Assembly: GCF_003369915.1 (NCBI RefSeq)
Contig: NC_046673.1
Location: 18,219,718-18,283,717 of the forward strand
Source of the DNA: Drosophila miranda
Lineage: Eukaryota > Arthropoda > Insecta > Diptera > Drosophilidae
Reading direction: 5' to 3'
Length of the DNA stretch: 64,000 nucleotides
Shown here: positions 1 to 10,783 of the stretch, piece by piece
Numbering within the stretch: position 1 is the stretch's first letter
Layout of the letters: each line of letters starts with the position of its first letter
Made by a program: the position numbers and the translations under genes
The notes under the pieces: model-generated
What the model saw: the letters and a program-made list of their open reading frames with translations, nothing else
What the model was told of the DNA's origin: nothing
Databases searched by the model: none

Positions 1-51
1 CTAATCCTCTCCAGTGTAGTGAAAAAGAATTGCAATTAAAACTAAAACAAA

Positions 52-594
52 ATGATAGACGACGATATTATTGACGCCATCAGCGTGAATCCGGTGGGCC
101 GGGCCATTATCTATACGGGTGCAACAATTCTGCGTATTCTTGGGCTACGCCCAAAGATCATAGTGCCCCAGGAGATGATGGTGCCGCCAGTGGTGGTCCA
201 TGAGGTGGTGACGCCCAGCTTGTTTGACTACCTCGACCTGATGGTCGCCCAGAAATTCAAATTTGAGCTCCTGGCTGGTATATCCGGCGCCTTGGCCCTA
301 CTCATGTCCGCTGTCTGCAAGAATATGGTGCGGAAAATGAATCCAAAAGACCAGCAGCAGGCCCAGGAATATGCTAATTGCGCTAGCCGCCTACATTTAA
401 CTAGCTCGTTCGCCATGATGGTCATTCCGTTCGCCCATTTTCCAGCAATGACCGGCACACTGATGATCAGCGGAACGGTTATATTCAGCGGTTCGATGTA
501 CTATTGCGCCCTCACAGGAGAGCGGCGCATCAGGTCGATTGTCATCGCTGGTGGCATCCTAATGGTTGCCGGCTGGATGTCGCTGATCATTTAG
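52..594 (+). CDS. TMEM256/DUF423-like small membrane protein
   Basis: Single-exon gene of 180 residues. The C-terminal half carries the pattern of the TMEM256/DUF423 family: a hydrophobic helix starting near residue 71, then a histidine- and proline-containing segment, then helices at roughly 134-153 and 163-180 with the motifs FSGSMY, ALTGERR and AGWMSL, typical of this family's last two helices. The N-terminal ~60 residues are less conserved and hold a short hydrophobic stretch. The protein should be an integral membrane protein; the family's biochemical role is not established. The start is the first ATG after an A-rich leader (context aaaacaaaATG), and the ORF runs uninterrupted to TAG. 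AATAAA-like motifs lie within 300 bp downstream. No intron is needed. Family call is fairly sure; gene name not assigned. Confidence 0.8.
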   Translation: MIDDDIIDAISVNPVGRAIIYTGATILRILGLRPKIIVPQEMMVPPVVVHEVVTPSLFDYLDLMVAQKFKFELLAGISGALALLMSAVCKNMVRKMNPKDQQQAQEYANCASRLHLTSSFAMMVIPFAHFPAMTGTLMISGTVIFSGSMYYCALTGERRIRSIVIAGGILMVAGWMSLII

Positions 595-2073
595 GATCAA
601 CACAACAAAAATCTTTGTTTTGGTAAGTAAAAATGTTGTTGCTACAGTTCTATAATCCACATTAACCATTATAATCCGCAGTTCTTAGTATGTATCTTTT
701 CAATATTCAGTTAGAAAAAATCAACGAAAACCCATTCACTGCTAGTATCATATCTTCCATTAATCTACCGAAAAAGGAAATAAAAATGTCAAAAAAATCC
801 CTGCGTAAGAATAAATATCTTTCTTCATAATATTAATATTATATTAAATGATTGTATCTTATCTTCTAGTAAGCCACTGCCGAAAAACGAAATAAAAATG
901 TACAAAAAAAGGATCCTTTGGCAGATATAAGAAGAAACTCTTTGCTCCACAACAGCAACAAAACTTGCCAAAACAGAAATATACATCGATGGGTAAGAAT
1001 GAATTTTGTCTTTCAAGCTATACATATAGATCGATTATATATTTAGGGTTTAAAGGAGCTACATCCCTGCAGCTAATGGAAGATACAATGTGTGGTTCTT
1101 GCAGTTCTAAAACACTTCATTGCGGCCTAATAAAATTCATACAACAAATTTATAATGTTACAAGGCAAAATACTAAGTAAAAAAAGTATAAAGAATCAAC
1201 GTATTGACTCATTAATTTGTATATCTTTTGGGGTAGAGAACTCTTAAGTTTCAGCTATTAATATCCAAAGTTCGACATCACACCATCACATTTCTAATTT
1301 CCACTTGTTATTCACACATGCATTCCAAATTGTACTTTGTTCTAGAGAATTGTATGCAAATGGTAAATACATTTGGTATTGAAAATCGGTGCTTCCCCCA
1401 AAACGGGGGCCTTAAAATTGGGTACACAGGAATTTTCTAGGTGAAATTCTATTTAATGGTCATTGCCAGATGTGGGTCTGTCGAAATGCAATTGAATGCA
1501 AATGGAAATACATTTGGTATTGAAAATCGGTGCTTCCCCCAAAAGGTGGGCCTTAAAATTGGGTACACAGGCATTTTCTAGATGAAATTCAATTTAATGG
1601 CCATTGCCAGATGTGGGTCTGTCGAAAGAAACTGCTGAAACCAAAGAAATTTGAGTAGGCCGAAACAAGTTTAAGGCTGAGCAACCAAAAAAAAAAAAAC
1701 AAAAATTAAATAAGAGTATTTCGACTAAATAACACCCCTCCCCAGACAAAATTCTGGTGAAAAGACTCGATCGTAATTTGTTAAAAGTTAACCATTCCAG
1801 AAACAACACAATTTTTCAGGACAACCTTAGCGCCGAATACGCTGGCCTTTCTCTCTAGAAATTACTGGGTATCACAACTAATTAGAATGGAAAAGCATGG
1901 CGACACAGGCGTCGGCACATGTACATTAAAGCTTCCAAAACAAAGTAACGCACACACACGCACACAAAACTATGTGAAACACACGATTGCAATCACACGC
2001 AAAAAAAAACAACACTCGAATGATTATTATATTAGTGGTGTGCAGGTCTTAATCAAAATGATTTTGTTTAATT
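595..2073. other. Intergenic or intronic AT-rich DNA with local repeats
   Basis: I see no convincing protein gene here. It contains a degenerate ~120 bp repetition (a stretch ending in ataaaaatgt at about 762-792 and again at about 880-910), the clear 141 bp tandem duplication listed separately, a short poly-A run near 1690 and an AC-rich tract near 1960-1990. If the mitochondrial-leader exon at 2074-2319 belongs to a gene that continues leftward, this stretch is its first intron. Confidence 0.6.
1354..1627. repeat. Two-copy tandem duplication, period about 141 bp
   Basis: The sequence gcaaatgg..aaatacatttggtattg starts at 1356 and again at 1498. The following ~130 bp, including the tcggtgcttccccc motif and the atgtgggtctgtcgaaa end, are repeated with few differences (for example aacggggg versus aaggtggg). 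No reading frame is conserved across both units. It is a local non-coding duplication. Confidence 0.9.
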
Positions 2074-2319
2074 TTAGTTTGGTTTTTTTGGAGGAGCAGC
2101 GCTTACCGAGCCCAAAGTTGTGTTGTTCTTGCCTTCCGAATATTGTCTGATCGCGAATGGCAACGATGGCGTTAGCAGCGCTGTCGGCAATAACTTCTGT
2201 GTAAAAGCTCGGACCGGCTGCTGCCGCTGGCGAATGGAAATTTTAACCGTTTTGGTGTTCAAGTCTCTGCTAAGGGCTGGAGCGAGCTTTTGTGTTAGGT
2301 GGTGGCTTATGCGCTGCAT
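2074..2319 (-). CDS. Lone first exon with mitochondrial-type leader (partial gene)
   Basis: Minus-strand ATG at 2319 opens a frame of about 75 residues that is rich in Arg, Lys, Gln and Ser and lacks acidic residues at its start (MQRISHHLTQKL, then RQRQQPVRAF, then FAIRQYSEGKN). That is the composition of a mitochondrial matrix presequence with a cleavage-like RQYS. The frame ends at a good donor, GGCTCG|GTAAGC, near 2094, after which it reads into a stop. I could not find the continuing exon between 2073 and 600 on this strand, so the gene may continue past the left edge with the TMEM256-like gene inside its intron, or the exon may be stranded. Family not recognised. Confidence 0.5.
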   Translation of the reverse strand: MQRISHHLTQKLAPALSRDLNTKTVKISIRQRQQPVRAFTQKLLPTALLTPSLPFAIRQYSEGKNNTTLGSVSAAPPKKPN

Positions 2320-2757
2320 GATATAACTTAAAAGAGCGTTTAAATGGAATCCTGGAAATGTGTTGTGCGTATCCGCTTACATGTGTCTCTTCCCCTCTGC
2401 GGCTACTGGCGTTCAGATCTGAACTAGCGGCAAAGAAGCAAACGGAAGCGCCGTCACCGAAACGATGTTTTCTTGTTGATATTGCGGCTGTTGTGGCGAC
2501 GATACCCTCTGACCTGTGCATTTTTAAGCTGTTGATAATGCCACTCCAATAAATGTCTTTACTTGCCTCTTCTTCTGCTAGGGCCGGCCTTTCCTCCCGA
2601 CACTTCAGCGAGCGGGCGAGCGTCATAAAAACAATAAATACAGCTGTTTTTGGTGGCGCTGCCAGCCCGCCAGAAACCCCCAGACCATCAGAAATATACC
2701 GAAATATACGTCACAAATTTCCAAGTCTACCGTAAATATACTGACGAACTATCCAAG
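2320..2757. other. 5' flank of the leader exon, up to the duplication edge
   Basis: GC-richer than its surroundings and probably the promoter and 5' UTR of the minus-strand leader exon. A second minus-strand frame starts at an ATG at 2626 and overlaps the exon in another phase; I take it as an upstream ORF or chance. No TATA box or DRE was recognised. The stretch ends at 2757, the left edge of the tandem duplication. Confidence 0.4.
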
Positions 2758-3060
2758 TTCCATCAATATTCTTCGTTTTTGATATTCCGTCGAATATTAC
2801 TAGCTATCTAGATCTCTCAGCCCTGCCCACATAATTTTTTCCAATTAATTAATCTATTTTCCACTTGACTGGTTTATCTTAAGCTGTCGCTTTTGTTGGA
2901 TTTAGTCTAAAAAAAGGTTTTAGCGAAGAAGTAAAATAAAAACCAAACTTAATAAGACGTAAGAGAAAAATCGTTCCTATTGCTCAATTTTGATATTCCG
3001 TTGAGTAATGATGACCATATAATTTTTGGCTTATAATCTAATAGTTAGTGCTTTAGCCCA
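2758..3060 (-). repeat. Dispersed repeat, period about 210 bp (antisense copy)
   Basis: The motif gatattccgtcgaata at about 2779 recurs as gatattccgttgagta at about 2989. The reverse complement matches the two units at 43.99-44.4 kb (shared: attattcaacggaat, tggaacgatttttctcttacgt, gctaaaaccttttttt, atgtgggca). It sits at the left edge of duplication unit 1 and again at 7164-7440 in unit 2. Confidence 0.75.
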
Positions 3061-3487
3061 TATAATAAACACATCAAATAAATAGTTTGGTCCGCTGTTT
3101 TTTTGTTCGACTAACAGCGAGCTGTTATGAGCATCATTTATTCCCGACTAACGGCACTCTGTTAACCATTAACGGTCATCCAGTTCAAGTTTTCTGTTAA
3201 TTGCTGTCCGACAAAAAATAAATTCACATTTTTCTTGTTGTTGTTGTTGTTGTTGTTGTTGTGTCTGTTAACTTATAAAAAAATTGCCCATACTGTTTTC
3301 GGATTCCCGTTTGTCAGTTATTACGTTTAATGATTAACTAGATTTCATAGTTTTTATATTATCAGAATTTTACTACCAAAAGAAACACGCTGCTAATCGC
3401 ATCTTATATAATTCACATTGAATGCTGATTAATACCGTTCTAGTACCGCACCCCACTCTGCCTGTACTTTACATTAGCTAATATGCA

Positions 3488-4026
3488 AGTTAACGTACCC
3501 AATTCTATTGAGCTCTTATACGAGTTGTAAACAATCTTTGGCTTTCCAAAACGAAAACAATTTCAATCTTGGGCCTCCGCCTAATTGATTTCTAAGATGT
3601 ACAATCTCAATGGCTCCCGCTACAATCCCAATCTTTGACACTCGCCTAAATGGAAAACCAATGTTTGCCCACTTCTTGCCCGGCTTCTTATAAACAATCT
3701 CACACCCGGCTTTCTGCAGATCCTGCACTTTAGGCATTTTACAGTGCTCTCTTTGGATGACGAAATCCAATACTCGGGATGGCGAAATCAATTGAAATGT
3801 TTATAGAAAAACTATTCCCGAAAGGGATCGACGATGCAAAGATCAAAAAGTTTAAGTCAGTCTTGATCCAGAAGCGACACCGAAAAGTCGAGCTAAAAAC
3901 TAAGATCGCGCAAACCCTTTGTCCGGAATCCTTTGTGACCCTCAACTTAAATCTATATCTGTAAACTTAGAAGTTAAATAAAAACTTTTTAAAAACGCAA
4001 TCCGCTACCGCAGTTATTTAATTTGC
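3488..4026. other. Unit-1-specific segment with two short ORFs
   Basis: This ~540 bp is absent from duplication unit 2, where gctaatatgca is followed directly by tacatatgtg. In unit 1 the segment lies between atgca and ttgca, so either an insertion with a 4-5 bp target repeat or a microhomology deletion in unit 2 would explain it. No terminal inverted repeats are visible. It carries a minus-strand ORF (start 3736, about 73 residues, basic) and a plus-strand ORF (3779-3964, 61 residues, Lys-rich, followed by AATAAA within 20 bp). I recognise neither. It may be a mobile-element or gene fragment. Confidence 0.6.
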
Positions 4027-4309
4027 ATACATATGTGTTTGCATGTATGGGTGCGTGTGTTTATATATGTATGTATATATTTGTAGACGTATTTTTATAA
4101 TATATATTTAATTATTATATTATATTAAGATCGCCCCCAGCAGACACATTAAATCTGACGTGTTAGTGTTTTAAAACGAAGAAAAAAAAATATATATTAA
4201 TGTGGAAACTTATTTTGGAAAGGTTTCTGTGGATCAAATATCTCCGGCAATCGATCTCCTTTCCTTCTATCTGCTTTAACTAGCCTCGTGATCCCTTTTT
4301 GGGATCAAA

Positions 4310-6774
4310 TCATTGTGTCTTTTGTCCGCTTCCTGCCTCTCCTATATCAGCCTGTGGCGGCGCTTGAGATTTCGAGATTTCTTCGTTGGTTTTGCTGCTG
4401 CTGCTGCTGTTGGTGGTTCTCAAATCTGCGGACGAGTCCAGAGCTCGCTCAGATCCTTCTTCAGTTTTCCCAGTTCCGTAAATAAGTATCTGGATTAGTG
4501 GGTGCTTGGAGAATACTGCAGTCTGTCCCTCACCACCTAACTGCGAGGGCTGTGCGGCCCCAGCGCGGAGGCTCAGCGCGGCCAACTGGCCGCCCGCGGC
4601 TGAAGGCGATGGCCCAAAGTTACGATAGTTCGTGAAGCTGTGTGGAAGAGTGGAGAGGAGAGCCGGAGAACTAGGATGACATGGCTGGTGGAGATGGTGA
4701 TGGTGGGCGTCTGCTCACCTGTAGGGATGCTTGAGGCAGCCATAGACCTCGCGGTAGCGCCCGTACAGTGTGCCATAGGAAACGCCCAAAATGCGGGCGG
4801 CCTTTTTCATCTCAAGTCTTTTGTTTTTGATGGCATCCAGCACCTGGAATGCAAATGAGAATGCGCTCAAGTATTCGTTGCATCAGTAAGGTTATGGAAG
4901 ACTTACGCGCTTGGTGAATGGCTCCTCCCAGAACTGTGGACGACGCCCCTTGGCCAAGTAGTCGTCCATCTTGATCACGTCCTGCCACTCCGACAGCTCC
5001 TCGTTGGTCAGACGCAGTTCGGCCGCATCATAGTCCTCCAGTTCCCCCTGCTCACCCTGGCCCTGGCTGTGGATCCCATTGATGGCACTGGCACTGGCAC
5101 TGGCACTGGCACTGGCACTGGCATTGGCACTGGCACTGGCACTGATACTGGCACTGGCGGCCACCGCAGCAGCTGCTGCCACGGCCACGGCAGCGGTGGC
5201 CGCTGCTGCACTGGCCACAGTCGGTGAAAACTCGTGCGGCATCAGCAGGCCATGTTCGTTGATCAAATATCCTCCTCCAGTGCCTGCGGAGGCTGCCCCC
5301 CAACAGCCGATTCGTACTTGCGGCTGAAGCTGGCGGGTACCAGCGCAGATGGGCAGCGGGCGGCGGGCGACTCGGCCCGATTGGCCACCAGATGCTCGTT
5401 CTCAATCTCTTCGACGGGCTGCGGCAGGGCACTCTGCCCCTGGGATGATGATTCTTCGGAGTGGCGCTTCTCGGAGGACTTCTCATGCTCGCCTCCCCCG
5501 TAGTGGCGGCGGGCGTGGCGCAGCTTGCCGTGACGCTCCCGGCGCTCGCTAATCTTCTCCAGCTTCTTGGAGGGCGCTCCCACTGTGGCGGTGCCAAGCA
5601 CCTGCTGCGCCGCCTCATTTCTGGCCTCGAGCACGTGCTTGGCGCCCTCGTTGCCATCGCTGGGCTTGGGCGAGGCGCTGCGCTGAATGCCATTGGGCCC
5701 CCTATCTGCTGCATCTGAGTCCTGCTCAGAGCCGACAGCCTGGAGCTGCTGCTGGTGATGGCGTTGGCGCTGTCGCTGCTTGGGCAGGCTGAGGCTGGAG
5801 GCGGAGGCGGGCGGGGAGGCCAGCGAGCTGGAATGTGCAGCAAGCTGTTGGGGTGGCTCCTCGACAAAGTGACGGGCCGACTCCAAATATGCTCGCTGGG
5901 CGGGCTCCAGGCTGGCGGCATAGTGGGCCAGCTTACGGCTGGAGAGAATGGTGGCACATTAGAAGGAGGAGCTGACAATTGAGGGGATCTCTGGTGGCTT
6001 ACACATTGAATACATCGTAGGCATCGTCTAGTGGGGGACGTCCTCGTTTGCGCTTCGGTCCCATAAAGAGTTCCACGGGCGTAACTCGCGCCTGCTGCTC
6101 GCTACTGGCTCCTGATCCTGATCCTGGCTGTGGTGTCTGCGAGGGCATACGGCCAAGCACGCTCTCCATGGAGGGCTCCCGATCGTGATCCCTCTCTGTG
6201 GTGGCACGCATTTGGAGTGGTGCCTGCGGTGGTGGGTGCTGCTGCTGGTGGTGCAACATGTCCTGTGCATAGCTCTCGGCCAGGCTGCGCGGCGGCGAGA
6301 GGAACACGGCCGTGGGCATGGGCGGCGGCGGACCATCCTCATCGTCGCGCCAACTCACCTCGGCCAGGCCCTTGATCTTCAGTTCATCGGCAGTCCTCAG
6401 CAGCGATGGGAGGCTGGCCTAAACCGTAAACGAAAACAGTCCGATGAGCATGAGCGGCGGACTCAGTGCGCTGGGATACTCACGTGCTCCACATTGATCT
6501 CCCCCTTGTACATGAACTCGATGAGGCACTTGACCTCGGCAAAGGTCACGTCCTTCATAATGATGATCGGATCCCGCTCGCTGGCATAGCTCGTGAGCAC
6601 CGAGTCGAAGAAGGTGCTGCAGGCGCACAGCACCACGCGATGGGCGCGTATCATTTGGCCCTCGCAGGCCAGGGTCACGTCGCAGAAGCAGCCGCGGTCC
6701 AGCAGCTGCGAGAACATCATTTGCAGGTTGCTGTGGTGGTACTTCCAGCGCAGACAGTACTGCTGCGGCTGCAT
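4310..6774 (-). pseudogene. BTB-psq transcription factor, proximal copy, frameshifted
   Basis: Same exon plan as the distal copy: 6774-6484 (BTB), 6418-6003, 5938-4907, 4843-4719 (pipsqueak HTH) and 4670 onward. In the third exon the C run at 5296-5301 has six bases against seven in the distal copy (9304-9310). Read on the minus strand this shifts the frame after the SAVGG motif, and translation stops at about 5263. The predicted product is 460 residues: the BTB domain and linker but no helix-turn-helix. Downstream exons still have good splice sites. The last exon lacks the four bases that form GTAAGTGA in the distal copy, so its frame would run on to a TGA at 4310. It is either a recent pseudogene, a truncated BTB-only protein, or a homopolymer sequencing error. 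Confidence 0.8.
5085..5160. repeat. Coding hexamer array (ggcact)n in copy 1
   Basis: Tandem ggcact hexamers, read on the minus strand as alternating Ser-Ala codons (agtgcc), interrupted by single Asn and Ile substitutions. The distal copy has one hexamer more (array at about 9087-9168), so the tract has changed length since the duplication. It lies in the low-complexity linker before the HTH, preceded by an Ala-rich stretch. Confidence 0.9.
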
Positions 6775-6955
6775 GGTGAGGCCGGGCTGCTGATGCTACT
6801 GTTTCACCGTTCACGTGCTCTGGAATTAAAAACCAAATATTTAGTTTTTGAATGACATTTGAAATGAGTTTTGAAAGTGTTGGAAAAGCAACAAAAAATT
6901 GTGTCAAGGAAATCCTTTAAACTCCATAATTCCTACACGAAAATTCTTGATAAAT
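6775..6955 (-). other. 5' UTR acceptor and intron end of the BTB-psq copies
   Basis: Just upstream of the ATG at 6774 (and at 10783 in copy 2) the minus strand reads a pyrimidine-rich tract, AATTCCAG|AG, with the acceptor at 6820/6821. A 45-base untranslated piece precedes the start codon. This suggests the 5' UTR is spliced from an exon further upstream, beyond 11.4 kb. In copy 1 the only upstream DNA is copy 2 itself, so a transcript would have to start far away or read through. Confidence 0.5.
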
Positions 6956-7163
6956 CTCGGTATGACTCTCCTCCGCCAGAGGGCGCACACTGCACTGGGA
7001 AGAGTGTGTGGGAGAGAGACAGAAAATGAGTAAGCATAGCCACTGCAATTTCATTTGTTCCTTCTGGCTATAATAATAATCCAATGTGACTCAGATTCTG
7101 CAGTCTGTTAGATATGGTCATTCATTATGAATCTGCGTTTTTTTCGTATTTTCAAAATTGTAG
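6953..7163 (-). mobile_element. INE-1/DINE-1-like fragment, truncated at duplication junction
   Basis: Reverse complement matches the 3' part of the element at 34.9-36.05 kb: ggctctcctccg/ctgccggaggagagcc, gagagacagaaaat, gccactg..atttgttcctt, gaccatatct and the acgcagaattcat/aaaattgtag block. It stops at 7163, where the duplicated unit restarts. Confidence 0.8.
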
Positions 7164-8512
7164 TTCCATCAATATTCTTCGTTGTTGATATTCCGTCGAA
7201 TATTACTAGCTATCTAGATCTTTCAGCCCTGCCCACATAATTTTTTCCAATTAATTAATCTATTTTCCACTTGACTGGTTTATTTTAAGCTGTCGCTTTT
7301 GTTGGATTTAGTCTAAAAAAAGGTTTTAGCGAAGAAGTAAAATAAAAACCAAACTTAATAAGACGTAAGAGAAAAATCGTTCCTATTGCTCAATTTTGAT
7401 ATTCCGTTGAATAATGCTGACTAAAACTAAAACCTATGACCATATAATTTTTGGCTTATAATCTAATAGTTAGTGCTATAGCCCATATAATAAACACATC
7501 AAATAAATTGTTTGGTCCGCTGTTTTTTTGTTCGACTAACAGCGAGCTGTTATGAGCATCATTTATTCCCGACTAACGGCACTCTGTTAACCATTAACGG
7601 TCATCCACTTCAATATTTCTGTTAATTGCTGTCCGACAAAAAATAAATTCACACGTTGACGGACTATTCGCATTAGCAAATAATTTAAATTGATGTTATT
7701 TTATTTCGTTTCAAACATATTCATTGTATGTAATACATATTGTTTGTTGTTTTGTTTTTGTGTTTCTTGTTGTTGATGTTGTTGTTGTGTCTGTTAACTT
7801 ATAAAAAAATTGCCCATACTGTTTTCGGATTCCCGTTTGTCAGTTATTACGTTTAATGATTAACTAGATTTCATAGTTTTTATATTATCAGAATTTTACT
7901 ACCAAAAGAAACACGCTGCTAATCGCATCTTATATAATTCACATTGAATGCTGATTAATACCGTTCTAGTACCGCACCCCACTCTGCCTGTACTTTACAT
8001 TAGCTAATATGCATACATATGTGTTTGCATGTATGGGTGCGTGTGTTTATATATGTATGTATATATTTGTAGACGTATTTTCATAATATATATTTAATTA
8101 TTATATTATATTAAGATCGCCCCCAGCAGACACATTAAATCTGACGTGATAGTGTTTTAAAACGAAGAAAAAAAAAAATATATTAATGTGGAAACTTATT
8201 TTGGAAAGGTTTCTGTGGATCAAATATCTCCGGCAATCGATCTCCTTTCCTTCTATCTGCTTTAACTAGCCTCGTGATCCCTTTTTGGGATCAAATCATT
8301 GTGTCTTTTGTCCGCTTCCTGCCTCTCCTATATCAGCCTGTGGCGGCGCTTGAGATTTCGAGATTTCTTCGTTGGTTTTGCTGCTGCTGCTGTTGGTGGT
8401 TCTCAAATCTGCGGACGAGTCCAGAGCTCGCTCAGATCCTTCTTCAGTTTTCCCAGTTCTGTAAATAAGTATCTGGATTAATGGGTGCTTGGAGAATACT
8501 GCAGTCTGTCCC

Positions 8513-10783
8513 TCACTTACCACCTAACTGCGAGGGCTGTGCGGCCCCAGCGCGGAGGCTCAGATCGAAACGAGGCTGAACGGCCAACTGGCCGCCCGCG
8601 GCTGAAGGCGATGGCCCAAAGTTACGATAGTTCGTGAAGCTGTGTGGAAGAGTGGAGAGGAGAGCCGGAGAACTAGGATGACATGGCTGGTGGAGATGGT
8701 GATGGTGGGCGTCTGCTCACCTGTAGGGATGCTTGAGGCAGCCATAGACCTCGCGGTAGCGCCCGTACAGTGTGCCATAGGAAACGCCCAAAATGCGGGC
8801 GGCCTTTTTCATCTCAAGTCTTTTGTTTTTGATGGCATCCAGCACCTGGAATGCAAATGAGAATGCGCTCAAGTATTCGTTGCATCAGTAAGGTTATGGA
8901 AGACTTACGCGCTTGGTGAATGGCTCCTCCCAGAACTGTGGACGACGCCCCTTGGCCAAGTAGTCGTCCATCTTGATCACGTCCTGCCACTCCGACAGCT
9001 CCTCGTTGGTCAGACGCAGTTCGGCCGCATCATAGTCCTCCAGTTCCCCCTGCTCACCCTGGCCCTGGCTGTGGATCCCATTGATGGCACTGGCACTGGC
9101 ACTGGCACTGGCACTGGCACTGGCACTGGCATTGGCACTGGCACTGGCACTGATACTGGCACTGGCGGCCACCGCAGCAGCTGCTGCCACGGCCACGGCA
9201 GCGGTGGCCGCTGCTGCACTGGCCACAGTCGGTGAAAACTCGTGCGGCATCAGCAGGCCATGTTCGTTGATCAAATATCCTCCTCCAGTGCCTGCGGAGG
9301 CTGCCCCCCCAACAGCCGATTCGTACTTGCGGCTGAAGCTGGCGGGTACCAGCGCAGATGGGCAGCGGGCGGCGGGCGACTCGGCCCGATTGGCCACCAG
9401 ATGCTCGTTCTCAATCTCTTCGACGGGCTGCGGCAGGGCACTCTGCCCCTGGGATGATGATTCTTCGGAGTGGCGCTTCTCGGAGGACTTCTCATGCTCG
9501 CCTCCCCCGTAGTGGCGGCGGGCGTGGCGCAGCTTGCCGTGACGCTCCCGGCGCTCGCTAATCTTCTCCAGCTTCTTGGAGGGCGCTCCCACTGTGGCGG
9601 TGCCAAGCACCTGCTGCGCCGCCTCATTTCTGGCCTCGAGCACGTGCTTGGCGCCCTCGTTGCCATCGCTGGGCTTGGGCGAGGCGCTGCGCTGAATGCC
9701 ATTGGGCCCCCTATCTGCTGCATCTGAGTCCTGCTCAGAGCCGACAGCCTGGAGCTGCTGCTGGTGATGGCGTTGGCGCTGTCGCTGCTTGGGCAGGCTG
9801 AGGCTGGAGGCGGAGGCGGGCGGGGAGGCCAGCGAGCTGGAATGTGCAGCAAGCTGTTGGGGTGGCTCCTCGACAAAGTGACGGGCCGACTCCAAATATG
9901 CTCGCTGGGCGGGCTCCAGGCTGGCGGCATAGTGGGCCAGCTTACGGCTGGAGAGAATGGTGGCACATTAGAAGGAGGAGCTGACAATTGAGGGGATCTC
10001 TGGTGGCTTACACATTGAATACATCGTAGGCATCGTCTAGTGGGGGACGTCCTCGTTTGCGCTTCGGTCCCATAAAGAGTTCCACGGGCGTAACTCGCGC
10101 CTGCTGCTCGCTACTGGCTCCTGATCCTGATCCTGGCTGTGGTGTCTGCGAGGGCATACGGCCAAGCACGCTCTCCATGGAGGGCTCCCGATCGTGATCC
10201 CTCTCTGTGGTGGCACGCATTTGGAGTGGTGCCTGCGGTGGTGGGTGCTGCTGCTGGTGGTGCAACATGTCCTGTGCATAGCTCTCGGCCAGGCTGCGCG
10301 GCGGCGAGAGGAACACGGCCGTGGGCATGGGCGGCGGCGGACCATCCTCATCGTCGCGCCAACTCACCTCGGCCAGGCCCTTGATCTTCAGTTCATCGGC
10401 AGTCCTCAGCAGCGATGGGAGGCTGGCCTAAACCGTAAACGAAAACAGTCCGATGAGCATGAGCGGCGGACTCAGTGCGCTGGGATACTCACGTGCTCCA
10501 CATTGATCTCCCCCTTGTACATGAACTCGATGAGGCACTTGACCTCGGCAAAGGTCACGTCCTTCATAATGATGATCGGATCCCGCTCGCTGGCATAGCT
10601 CGTGAGCACCGAGTCGAAGAAGGTGCTGCAGGCGCACAGCACCACGCGATGGGCGCGTATCATTTGGCCCTCGCAGGCCAGGGTCACGTCGCAGAAGCAG
10701 CCGCGGTCCAGCAGCTGCGAGAACATCATTTGCAGGTTGCTGTGGTGGTACTTCCAGCGCAGACAGTACTGCTGCGGCTGCAT
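8513..10783 (-). CDS. BTB/POZ plus pipsqueak-HTH transcription factor, distal copy (intact)
   Basis: Five coding exons, all closing in frame: 10783-10493, 10427-10012, 9947-8909, 8845-8721 and 8672-8513, giving 676 residues. Residues 1-110 are a BTB domain of the Bab/Ttk/Psq group (YCLRW, DVTLACEG, RAHRVVL, CSTFF, LIEFMYKGE, then LLRTADELKIKGLAEVSW), used for dimerisation. An AT-hook-like RGRPP is at 222-226, with Gln/His/Pro-, Ser-Ala- and Ala-rich linkers after it. Residues about 565-624 form a pipsqueak helix-turn-helix (GRRPQFW, then MKKAARILGVSYGTLYGRY), a sequence-specific DNA-binding domain. It should be a nuclear transcription regulator. The last exon reads ...QLGG then Lys and TGA, but GTAAGTGA there is also a possible donor, so a further exon is not excluded. 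Close to the CG8924/CG3726/BtbVII type; exact orthologue unsure. Confidence 0.9.
9087..9168. repeat. Coding hexamer array (ggcact)n in copy 2
   Basis: Same Ser-Ala coding array as in copy 1 but one hexamer longer, in frame. Confidence 0.85.

Larger units (their letters stand above)
2757..7163. repeat. Tandem duplication unit 1 (BTB-psq gene, proximal copy)
   Basis: Direct duplication unit of about 4.4 kb, nearly identical to the 7164-11172 unit. Both begin with ttccatcaatattcttcg (2757 and 7164), and both run to tcaaaattgtag (7163 and 11172). The coding part is offset by 4009 bp at the 5' end and 4002 bp at the 3' end. Unit 1 has a ~540 bp segment (3488-4026) missing from unit 2 and lacks about 115 bp present in unit 2 near 7653-7770. 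The junction 7163/7164 joins an INE-1-like sequence directly to the start of the unit, as expected of a head-to-tail duplication. Confidence 0.95.

Noticed and set aside
5052-5978. 308-residue minus-strand frame over the BTB-psq exon
   Set aside because: It is the +1 shadow of the real exon. It is Pro/Arg/Gln-rich, and the parallel frame in copy 2 matches the spliced protein with the HTH.
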